From Campylobacteraceae bacterium (GTDB taxonomy: Bacteria; Campylobacterota; Campylobacteria; Campylobacterales; Sulfurospirillaceae), in assembly GCA_027055635.1 (NCBI GenBank), contig JALUMZ010000065.1, forward strand, positions 1-13,778: a stretch of DNA of 13,778 nt. The letters are read 5' to 3'. The number at the start of each line of letters is the position of its first letter. Within the stretch, counting starts at the first letter, position 1. Both the position numbers and the translations under genes were made by a program. Shown in pieces: positions 7,077 through 13,494 of this stretch. Below the pieces are notes generated by a model. It searched no databases, was not told the DNA's origin, and saw only the letters and a list, made by a program, of their open reading frames with translations.

Positions 7077-7524
7077 TCAACAGATAATAGATAGATTTGA
7101 AACGGAAAATATAACTCTTGCAACGATAAAACAGAGGACATTTGCTTATACTATCGATGAAGTTTTGATATCAATTTTATTTATGATTATATTTTTTGGT
7201 AGAGTTCCTCAAAATGCGAGTTATGAAGAGACGCTGAACCTCTTAAACTCTCTTTTTTCTTATGTGATATTGTTAAAAATTATATATCAAACATTTTTTG
7301 TGTGGTATTACGGAGCAACACCCGGAAAGATGTTGATCAAGATAAGAGTTGTCTCAACGATAGATTTAGAAAATCCCGCGATTATATACTCATTAAATCG
7401 TGCACTTGTGAGAATTGTGAGTGAAAGTCTATTTTATATAGGATTTCTATGGGCATTGACAAATCCAAAAAGAGAGACTTGGCATGACAAAGTTGCAAGA
7501 ACATTGGTAGTGAATGCATATTAG
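7069..7524 (+). CDS. RDD family integral membrane protein
   Basis: A 151-residue membrane protein of the RDD family, whose exact function is unknown; some members elsewhere have been linked to ion transport. It shows the family pattern of an Arg followed by acidic residues at the first helix (R23, D30-E31 in QRTFAYTIDEVL), two or three hydrophobic segments (about 30-48, 60-78, 120-135), and the GATPGK motif at 82-87 followed by LIKIRVV. The C-terminal NRALVR...WHDKVARTLVV block is typical. The frame is open back to 7006, but the ATG at 7069 aligns with family N-termini and overlaps the purD stop by 8 nt. Only a weak AGG precedes it, so translation is probably coupled to purD. Its place before lptD may hint at an envelope role, which is inference only. 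Confidence 0.85.
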   Translation: MTDQQIIDRFETENITLATIKQRTFAYTIDEVLISILFMIIFFGRVPQNASYEETLNLLNSLFSYVILLKIIYQTFFVWYYGATPGKMLIKIRVVSTIDLENPAIIYSLNRALVRIVSESLFYIGFLWALTNPKRETWHDKVARTLVVNAY

Positions 7525-9583
7525 ATTTTTCCTTTTTTTTACACTTTTTTTTACACTAGCTTTTGGGGAGATTCAAAATGTTGAAATCTTAGCAAAGAGT
7601 GTAAGCAAAAAAGCCGATATCATACATGCCAAAGGCAATGTAGTTTTATATTCTCAAAAGTATCTTATCACTGCTGATGAAGCAAAATACAATCAAAAAA
7701 CGGGTGATTTAAATCTTTTTGGAGATATAACAGTTTTAGAAGGGATAGAATACTCTCTTAAGAGTGGAAAAATAACTCTTAATTTAAACAATGATATAGG
7801 TTCCTTTGCACCACTTTTCTTTTTTGAGGATAAAACAAATTTGTGGATAAGCTCTCAGAGTGCAAATTCAAAACCCCAATATTATTTAACTAAAAAATCT
7901 ATAGTTTCAAGTTGCAATGTTCAAAATCCAGATTGGAAGATAGATTTTAGCTCAGGCCAATATAATAGAAAAAATAATTTTTTAAGTATATATAATGCTA
8001 CCTTTTATGCCGGCGATATTCCAATTTTGTATCTGCCGTATTTTTCATTTTCTACTGATAAAACAAGAAGAAGTGGTTTTTTAAGACCTAAGTTTGGACT
8101 AGGAAGCTCTGAGGGATTATTTTATTTGCAACCTATATATTTTGCTCCAAGAGTGGATTTGGATCTAGAATTTGATCCTCAAATCAGAACAAATAGAGGA
8201 GTAGGCATAAATACTACTCTAAGATATGTTGATTCTATCTACTCTCATCTAAATATCCAAACAGGAATTTTTAGTGAATATGATAAATATAAAAAAGATA
8301 ATAATCTTGTAAATAGTAGCCATTATGGGTTTGAGCTAAATTATGATAGAAGCCAACTTTTTAGTAAGATATTTAGTAAAGATTATGATGATGGATTGTA
8401 TTTGGATTTTAAATACTTAAATGATATAGATTATCTAAATACTAAAAAAAATAGTACGCAAACTTACAATAAGTTAGTAACCTCTACACTTAATTACTAT
8501 TTTAAAAGAGATTTGGATTATTATGGTATGTATGCAAAATACTATATAGATACAGCAAAAATTTCAAATAGCGATACTTTGCAAGAGTTGCCGACTTTGC
8601 AGTATCATAGATTTTCTCATCCGCTCTTTTTTGACAAATTACTATACTCTATAGATCTTAAATCAAAAAATTATGATAGAAAAGTCGGACTAAATGCAAC
8701 TCAATATGAATTAAATGCGCCTTTTATTTACTACTTTTCATTTTTAGATGATTATCTTCACTTCTCCATCTCCGAAAATATATATCTTACTTATATTGAC
8801 TATTCAAATGACTCGACTCTCTCTAGTTATGGTCAGTATTATAGAAATTATCACAAGTTCTCTTTATATACAGAACTTTCAAAAGCTTATGATGATTTTT
8901 TTCATACTTTTTACTTGGATTTGGATTATGTAGTTCCAAGCAAAGAGAAGAGAAATGGATATTTTTCTGATTTTATTCCTGTTGATACGGAAGAGAAGAG
9001 TCTATCGCTAAATCTTACTCAATATTTTTACAATTCACAAGGTGATAAGAGGCTTAGTCATACTCTTAAGCAACAGTACTATTTTAGTAGCTACAGATAT
9101 AAATATGGTGATTTAGAAAATAGCATTAAGGTCTATTTTAACAGGGATATAACTTTTTCAAATACACTTTTTTACTCATTTGAATTTTCAAAATTTTCAA
9201 AGATTCAAAATAGTCTTGATTATAAAAACAGTTTTTTCGATGTAAGTATCACTCATTCATATGAAAACAGACCGACATTAGATACTAATTTTATAACAAT
9301 GAGTCTGAATTCTGAATATTATAGAAATTATAATATCTTTGCTTCACTAGATTATGATTTAAGAAATGATTTTTTTAAATCTTGGAAGATAGGTTTTAAA
9401 AAGAAGAAAAAATGCTGGGATTACTCTTTGGTATATAGTGAAAACACTACACCTCAGTTAACAAGTTCAACTAATAATTCCATAAATAAAAAAGGCATAT
9501 ATGTGATGTTTAATCTATACCCTCTAGGAAGTATAGATTATACTTTTGCAAAAGAGACAAATCTATCAGGAGCAAATCCATGA
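7514..9583 (+). CDS. lptD: LPS-assembly protein LptD (OstA)
   Basis: Outer-membrane translocon that inserts lipopolysaccharide into the outer leaflet, working with LptE. It has 689 residues, somewhat shorter than the 784 of E. coli. A signal peptide covers residues 1-18 (hydrophobic core, then LAFG before EIQ). A short OstA/LptA-like beta-jellyroll follows (about 30-125, including HAKGNVVLYSQKYLITADEA). The rest is an aromatic-rich beta-barrel with alternating strands and many Tyr/Asp turns. LPYFSFSTDKTRRSGFL is a conserved LptD segment. Only two cysteines are present, Cys134 and Cys634, positioned like one interdomain pair of the E. coli protein. The ATG at 7514 overlaps the RDD gene end by 11 nt with no strong ribosome binding site, so coupled translation is likely. 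The stop overlaps the next start (ATGA). No lptE is visible. Confidence 0.92.
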   Translation: MHIRFFLFFTLFFTLAFGEIQNVEILAKSVSKKADIIHAKGNVVLYSQKYLITADEAKYNQKTGDLNLFGDITVLEGIEYSLKSGKITLNLNNDIGSFAPLFFFEDKTNLWISSQSANSKPQYYLTKKSIVSSCNVQNPDWKIDFSSGQYNRKNNFLSIYNATFYAGDIPILYLPYFSFSTDKTRRSGFLRPKFGLGSSEGLFYLQPIYFAPRVDLDLEFDPQIRTNRGVGINTTLRYVDSIYSHLNIQTGIFSEYDKYKKDNNLVNSSHYGFELNYDRSQLFSKIFSKDYDDGLYLDFKYLNDIDYLNTKKNSTQTYNKLVTSTLNYYFKRDLDYYGMYAKYYIDTAKISNSDTLQELPTLQYHRFSHPLFFDKLLYSIDLKSKNYDRKVGLNATQYELNAPFIYYFSFLDDYLHFSISENIYLTYIDYSNDSTLSSYGQYYRNYHKFSLYTELSKAYDDFFHTFYLDLDYVVPSKEKRNGYFSDFIPVDTEEKSLSLNLTQYFYNSQGDKRLSHTLKQQYYFSSYRYKYGDLENSIKVYFNRDITFSNTLFYSFEFSKFSKIQNSLDYKNSFFDVSITHSYENRPTLDTNFITMSLNSEYYRNYNIFASLDYDLRNDFFKSWKIGFKKKKKCWDYSLVYSENTTPQLTSSTNNSINKKGIYVMFNLYPLGSIDYTFAKETNLSGANP

Positions 9584-9858
9584 TAGAGAAAAAAGATAGT
9601 TTTGTTCTTATCAGGAGGGCTCTTGAAACTATGGAATTGCCAGTGATGATTTGTCAAAAGGAGTTAAAACAGAGATATAGAGAGTTATCAAGCATACATC
9701 ATCCAGACAAAGGCGGTGATGAGGGGAAGATGGTTGAAATTAATGATGCATATAGAGTTCTAAAAAGCTATATGGATAATTTTAAATTCTCTTTTTCAAA
9801 AGAGGAGATTTACAAACAATTTCCACAGGATGAATATGTTTCAAAATTTAGATTTTAG
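9580..9858 (+). CDS. Small J-domain protein (DnaJ-like)
   Basis: A 92-residue protein made almost entirely of a J domain, expected to stimulate the ATPase of an Hsp70 (DnaK-type) partner. The HPD motif is at residues 41-43 within SIHHPDKGGD. Helix II (QKELKQRYREL) precedes it and helix III (EINDAYRVLKSY) follows. The protein lacks the Gly/Phe-rich region, zinc-finger and substrate-binding domains of DnaJ. Its short tail, SKEEIYKQFPQDEYVSKFRF, has no domain I recognise. The ATG at 9580 has AGGAG 7 nt upstream and overlaps the lptD stop. Placement between lptD and the PRTase-like gene suggests a dedicated cochaperone, but its client is unknown. Confidence 0.85.
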   Translation: MIEKKDSFVLIRRALETMELPVMICQKELKQRYRELSSIHHPDKGGDEGKMVEINDAYRVLKSYMDNFKFSFSKEEIYKQFPQDEYVSKFRF

Positions 9859-10543
9859 TTCATATTTTAAAGGAAACTCAGATGCTAGTGTTCAACTTAT
9901 AGATATATTGCCTAAAACAAGAATGCAGGAGGATAGGTGGCTTATTGTTGCAACAAATGAGAGGGCAGCTCCACTAGCAAATATAATATCTATGAGATTA
10001 AATTTGGATTATGATATTTTATTTAGTGAGCCTATTATGTCTCCAAATAACCCTAGCTGCCAAATTGCTATAGTTAGTGAAACAGAGGAGATTGTAGTAA
10101 ACGAAGCGTTACTTAAATCTTTTGAGATCAATTTGGATTATGTGTATGGGCAGGCAAGAAGACTTTATGAAGAAAAAGTTATGCCTAAAATTTATAAGTA
10201 TAGAAAAGGAGAGTTGATAGATTCCATAAAAAACAGAAATGTTCTGTTCGTGGATTTTGGAAGTCAGACAGGTTTCAATATGGTCTCTTGTCTAAAAAGT
10301 GCCATAAAAAGAGGAGCAAAGTCTGTGATGTATGCTACGCCAATAATGGCAAAAGATGTGTATGAATCACTAGAGCTTGTAACAGATGAAATTTTTTGTG
10401 TTAAAAAGATAAAAAATTTTGTTAATGAAGATTTTTATTATGAAAATATGCAAAAAATATCACAAGATGATATAATAGAGATTTTAAACAATTCAAAAGG
10501 ATACTTGCCTTTTAATAAAAATAGGAGTGATGATGGAATATAG
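9836..10543 (+). CDS. Phosphoribosyltransferase-like protein with altered PRPP loop
   Basis: A 235-residue cytosolic protein of the type I phosphoribosyltransferase fold, similar in outline to predicted phosphoribosyltransferases of unknown substrate. The segment NVLFVDFGSQTGFNM (135-149) occupies the place of the PRPP-binding loop, normally hydrophobic residues, two acidic residues, then G-x-x-T-G-x-T. Here the second acidic residue is Phe141 and the last Thr is replaced by Phe147. The downstream AIKRGAKSVMYATPIM strand-helix matches the fold. An N-terminal part has VATNERAAPLANIISMRLNL, like the subunit-binding side of the family. It may bind nucleotide without catalysis. The ATG at 9836 is preferred over 9830 because AGGA (9827-9830) lies 5 nt upstream. 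It overlaps the J-protein gene by 23 nt and pnp by 11 nt. Confidence 0.65.
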   Translation: MFQNLDFSSYFKGNSDASVQLIDILPKTRMQEDRWLIVATNERAAPLANIISMRLNLDYDILFSEPIMSPNNPSCQIAIVSETEEIVVNEALLKSFEINLDYVYGQARRLYEEKVMPKIYKYRKGELIDSIKNRNVLFVDFGSQTGFNMVSCLKSAIKRGAKSVMYATPIMAKDVYESLELVTDEIFCVKKIKNFVNEDFYYENMQKISQDDIIEILNNSKGYLPFNKNRSDDGI

Positions 10544-12776
10544 AGTTGAAGTAAATAACCAAGTTGAGATTTATGATATAGGCAAGGTTGCAAGACAAGC
10601 AGCAGGTGCAGTTATGTTAAAAGTAAAAGATACTGTGATATTGGCAACAGTTGCGAGAGATGATGTGCAAGTAGATGGAAATTTTGTACCTTTGACTGTG
10701 CAGTATATAGAAAAAACTTATGCCTCTGGAAAGTTTCCCGGAGGTTTTATAAAGAGAGAGACAAAACCTAGTGATTTTGAAACATTAACTTCAAGAGTGA
10801 TAGATAGAAGTCTTAGACCACTCTTTCCTGATGGATATGCTTATCCAACACAGTTGACAGTTTTTGTTCTTAGTTGTGATCCTGAAGTAGATCTTCAGGT
10901 AGCAGCATTAAATGCAGCAAGTGCAGCACTTGTTATTTCAGATATTCCTGTAAATAAATCTGTTTGCGGAGTCAGAATAGCCAAGATTGATGGAGAGTTA
11001 ACTGTAAATCCATCAAATTCACAATTAGATAATTCTAGTTTGGATCTATATGTAGCAGGTACAAAAGAGGAGCTTTTGATGATAGAGATGAGATCTATCG
11101 CCACAATGGATACAGAAGTTATGCCTTCTATCGCTATCGACCCGATGATAGATCCGACACTAAGCGAAAACCTTATACCGAAACAAAATATAAATGAATT
11201 TAGTGAAGATGAGATACTAGAAGCTATAGATAAGGCACAAAGTGCTATATCTGATGGTGCATCTGCTTATGAAGAGGTTTTTATCCCGATCAAGAAAGAT
11301 GATGCAGCGTTAGAGTATAAGCAAGATTTGCTAGATGATAATATTGCAGCATATATAGATGAATTTTACAAAGATGATGTCAAGTTTGCTATATCGCAGA
11401 TGGCAAAGAGTGAGAGAGCAAATGAATTAAATATGATAGTAAAAAAGATACTAGAAGATGATATTGCCAAAGAAGAAGAGTGGGATGAAGATGTACTCAA
11501 AAATGTGATAAATGAGTATAAAAGGGGAATTGTCAGAAAGATGATTGTAGAAGATAGAGTTAGAGCTGACGGCAGATCTTTGGAGGAGGTTAGACCTATC
11601 TCTATAGAGACAAATCTACTACCTAGAGCTCATGGATCCTGCCTATTTACTAGAGGTCAAACTCAAGCTTTAGCCATAGTTACACTTGGCGGTGATAAAG
11701 ATGGTCAAATGTATGAGAGACTAACTTCCAAGGGTAACTTGACAGAAAATTTTATGGTTAACTATAACTTTCCGGGCTTTTCTGTAGGAGAAGCAGGCTT
11801 TATAAAAGCTCCGGGCAGAAGAGAGCTAGGACATGGCAATTTAGCTCGTCGTGCCTTGGAGCCTACTTTAGATATAGATAGACTTCAAACTATCAGATTG
11901 GTTTCTGAAATCCTAGAATCAAACGGTTCCTCTTCACAGGCTACTATATGTGGAGGTTCTCTAGCGCTTAGAGCAGCCGGTGTAGAGGTAAAGAAGCTTG
12001 TTGCAGGAATTGCCATGGGTGTGGTATTTGAAAATGATAAACATGCGATATTGACTGATATCATGGGGTTAGAAGATCATGATGGTGATATGGATTTTAA
12101 AGTAGCGGGAACAAGAGACGGTATAACTGCACTTCAGATGGATATAAAATTAGGTGGCATATCAAGAGATACTTTAAAAGAAGCGCTTTATCAAGCAAAA
12201 GATGGTAGAAATCATATACTAGATATCATGGAAGATGCTAGCAAAAATATACATGTAAACAATAAAATACTTCCAAAACTAGAACTTTTCAATATAGATC
12301 CATCCAAGATAGTAGATGTTATAGGACAAGCAGGAAAAACTATACGAGAGATAATAGAAAAATTTGAAGTTTCGATTGATTTAGATCGTGATAAAGGTGA
12401 GGTGAAGATTGCAGGAGACAATAAAGAAAAAGTTGAGGCTGCTAAAAATCATATAGTAGAGATTGTTAATAAACCATCCCGTGGAAGAGATAGCAGAGGC
12501 GGAAGAGACAATAGAAGAGGTGGTGGACATAGAGACAGTAAGCCGATACCAAAATTTGTGCAAGATGAAGTAGTTGACGGTATTGTCAGAAGAATTGTAG
12601 ATTTTGGTGCATTTGTTGAGTTGCCGGGTGGAATTGACGGTCTTTTACATATAAGTAAGATAGCAGATCACAGAGTAGAAAAGGTGAGTGATTATTTGGA
12701 GATCGACCAAAAAGTAAAGGTTAGAATCTTAAAACAAAATGGAAATAAGATAGAGTTAGGATTAGTTAAAGAGTAA
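10533..12776 (+). CDS. pnp: Polyribonucleotide nucleotidyltransferase (PNPase)
   Basis: Phosphorolytic 3'-5' exoribonuclease, a trimer acting in mRNA decay and RNA quality control. It has 747 residues against 711 in E. coli. Domains in order are the first RNase PH fold (about 1-230, with PGGFIKRE), a helical linker, and the second RNase PH fold (about 340-570, with LPRAHGSCLFTRGQTQ, GRRELGHG and the acidic active-site block EDHDGDMDFKV near 514-524). A KH domain starts near 588 (VIGQAGKTIREI keeps the GxxG loop), and a C-terminal S1 domain (about 675-747, FGAFVELPGGIDGLLH) ends the protein. A 21-residue stretch at 650-670 between KH and S1 has seven Arg and six Gly. Three start codons lie together (GTG 10527, ATG 10530, ATG 10533). 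AGGAG at 10523-10527 favours 10533. It overlaps the preceding gene by 11 nt and ends the six-gene run that began at purD. Confidence 0.97.
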   Translation: MEYRVEVNNQVEIYDIGKVARQAAGAVMLKVKDTVILATVARDDVQVDGNFVPLTVQYIEKTYASGKFPGGFIKRETKPSDFETLTSRVIDRSLRPLFPDGYAYPTQLTVFVLSCDPEVDLQVAALNAASAALVISDIPVNKSVCGVRIAKIDGELTVNPSNSQLDNSSLDLYVAGTKEELLMIEMRSIATMDTEVMPSIAIDPMIDPTLSENLIPKQNINEFSEDEILEAIDKAQSAISDGASAYEEVFIPIKKDDAALEYKQDLLDDNIAAYIDEFYKDDVKFAISQMAKSERANELNMIVKKILEDDIAKEEEWDEDVLKNVINEYKRGIVRKMIVEDRVRADGRSLEEVRPISIETNLLPRAHGSCLFTRGQTQALAIVTLGGDKDGQMYERLTSKGNLTENFMVNYNFPGFSVGEAGFIKAPGRRELGHGNLARRALEPTLDIDRLQTIRLVSEILESNGSSSQATICGGSLALRAAGVEVKKLVAGIAMGVVFENDKHAILTDIMGLEDHDGDMDFKVAGTRDGITALQMDIKLGGISRDTLKEALYQAKDGRNHILDIMEDASKNIHVNNKILPKLELFNIDPSKIVDVIGQAGKTIREIIEKFEVSIDLDRDKGEVKIAGDNKEKVEAAKNHIVEIVNKPSRGRDSRGGRDNRRGGGHRDSKPIPKFVQDEVVDGIVRRIVDFGAFVELPGGIDGLLHISKIADHRVEKVSDYLEIDQKVKVRILKQNGNKIELGLVKE

Positions 12777-12907
12777 TTAATCACTGGCCTTATGCACTTG
12801 TTTCTCGAAAAGTCTTACTTTTCGCAAGCTTTAGGAGGTTGTAGGGACTTTAGTCCCTGCCACTATAACGAGCTTTGCTCATTATAATGTATAAAGTCAC
12901 TTAATCA
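12777..12907 (+). mobile_element. MITE-like inverted-repeat element, copy 2, with flanking 7-bp direct repeats
   Basis: The core at 12785-12899 (115 bp) aligns with copy 1 at roughly 88% identity by eye, including an identical 50-nt stretch. The inverted repeats are more worn (TGGCCTTATGCA against TGTATAAAGTCA). Identical 7-bp direct repeats TTAATCA at 12777-12783 and 12901-12907 flank it, each separated from the inverted repeat by one C. They differ from the repeat at copy 1, which is what separate insertions would give. Internal hairpins are conserved: CGAAAAGT/ACTTTTCG (12806-12824, perfect here), GGGACT/AGTCCC (12844-12857) and the long stem at 12861-12889. The left direct repeat starts immediately after the pnp stop, so the element forms the pnp 3' untranslated region. 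Confidence 0.8.
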
Positions 12908-12934
12908 TTTTTTAACGAAAAGTTAGATACTATA

Positions 12935-12984
12935 TCGGCGAAACAAAGTGATAAGTAGGGATACGCAAGCCGAACGGACTTTGT
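12935..12984 (+). promoter_or_regulatory. Possible pseudoknotted leader upstream of atpE
   Basis: Two interleaved complementary pairs are present. TCGGC (12935-12939) pairs with GCCGA (12969-12973), and ACAAAGT (12943-12949) pairs with ACTTTGT (12978-12984). Their order makes an H-type pseudoknot with a 19-nt central loop. The stretch is more GC-rich than the AT-rich DNA around it. I do not match it to a known riboswitch. The remaining sequence between the element and this point shows only weak promoter-like words (for example TACTAT at 12928). Confidence 0.35.
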
Positions 12985-12994
12985 AAAAAATAAT

Positions 12995-13015
12995 ATTAAA
13001 GATTGTATCTTTAAT
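12995..13015 (+). promoter_or_regulatory. Hairpin directly upstream of the atpE ribosome binding site
   Basis: ATTAAAGAT (12995-13003) and ATCTTTAAT (13007-13015) form a perfect 9-bp stem with a TGT loop. The Shine-Dalgarno AGGAG follows at 13017-13021. The stem leaves the site free, so it may protect or present the ribosome binding site of this highly translated gene instead of hiding it; an operator role is also possible. Confidence 0.5.
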
Positions 13016-13028
13016 GAGGAGAAAATGG

Positions 13029-13334
13029 ATGAAGAAGATTGTTTTTTTATTGGTAGCATTTGCAGGTTTTGCATTTGCCGGTGAAGGTGAGAGTATGATC
13101 CAAGCTTACTCTGTTGTTGCTGCTGGACTAGGTCTTGGTCTTGCTGCTCTTGGTGGAGCTATCGGTATGGGACATACTGCTGCTGCTACTATAGCAGGAA
13201 CTGCAAGAAATCCGGGTCTTGGCGGAAAATTAATGACAACTATGTTTATCGCTCTAGCGATGATTGAAGCACAAGTTATCTATGCACTTGTTATTGCTCT
13301 AATAGCACTATATGCAAACCCTTTCTTAGGATAA
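13029..13334 (+). CDS. atpE: F1Fo ATP synthase subunit c
   Basis: Proteolipid subunit of the membrane rotor (c-ring) of ATP synthase. It has 101 residues with a signal-peptide-like leader (MKKIVFLLVAFAGFAFAG) before two transmembrane helices. Helix 1 has the glycine-rich GLGLGLAALGGAIGMG. The polar loop is ARNPG, which contacts the central stalk. Helix 2 carries the ion-binding Glu in AMIEAQVIYALV. The Gln of helix 1 and the Ser-Thr after the Glu that mark Na+-specific c-subunits are absent (Met and Ala-Gln instead), so proton coupling is predicted. The frame is open to an ATG at 13014, but that codon lies in the upstream hairpin. AGGAG at 13017-13021 is 7 nt before the ATG at 13029. The gene stands alone, away from other atp genes, as is usual in Campylobacterota. 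Confidence 0.93.
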   Translation: MKKIVFLLVAFAGFAFAGEGESMIQAYSVVAAGLGLGLAALGGAIGMGHTAAATIAGTARNPGLGGKLMTTMFIALAMIEAQVIYALVIALIALYANPFLG

Positions 13335-13343
13335 GACTTACAT

Positions 13344-13369
13344 ATACAGAGGGAAACTTCCCTCTGTAT
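13344..13369 (+). terminator. Strong hairpin between atpE and tRNA-Leu
   Basis: ATACAGAGGGAA (13344-13355) and TTCCCTCTGTAT (13358-13369) are perfectly complementary, in practice an 11-bp stem with a 4-nt loop. There is no T-run after it on either strand, so it is not a standard intrinsic terminator. It may stabilise the atpE mRNA 3' end or separate it from the tRNA by processing. Confidence 0.5.
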
Positions 13370-13378
13370 CCACAAAAA

Positions 13379-13463
13379 GCGACCATGGTGGAATTGGTAG
13401 ACACGCTATCTTGAGGGGGTAGTGCCGCAAGGTGTGCGAGTTCAAATCTCGCTGGTCGCACCA
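13379..13463 (+). tRNA. leuT: tRNA-Leu(GAG)
   Basis: An 85-nt type II tRNA with encoded CCA. The acceptor GCGACCA pairs with TGGTCGC, and A is the discriminator. The anticodon stem CTATC/GGTAG encloses the loop TTGAGGG, giving anticodon GAG (Leu codons CUC and CUU). The long variable arm has a TGCC-GCAA-GGTG hairpin, as in leucine tRNAs. The T arm GCGAG-TTCAAAT-CTCGC is perfect. It starts only 44 nt after the atpE stop with no obvious promoter, so co-transcription with atpE is possible. Confidence 0.95.
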
Positions 13464-13494
13464 TAACTTTTTACAGTTTTTATTTGCAATGTTT

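Noticed and set aside
8748..8933. A 61-residue plus-strand frame inside lptD
   Set aside because: It is out of frame within LptD barrel sequence, has no ribosome binding site, and its composition is that of shifted AT-rich DNA.
5261..12899. CRISPR array or phage attachment sites formed by the two repeats
   Set aside because: There are only two copies 7.4 kb apart, no spacers, and core genes between them with no integrase.
12936..12984. Cyclic-di-GMP (GEMM-I) riboswitch before atpE
   Set aside because: There is a superficial likeness (GGC, AAAC, then GGGA..CGCAA-GCC), but the P2 helix and tetraloop receptor are missing and the closing pairs form a pseudoknot instead. Kept only as an unclassified leader.
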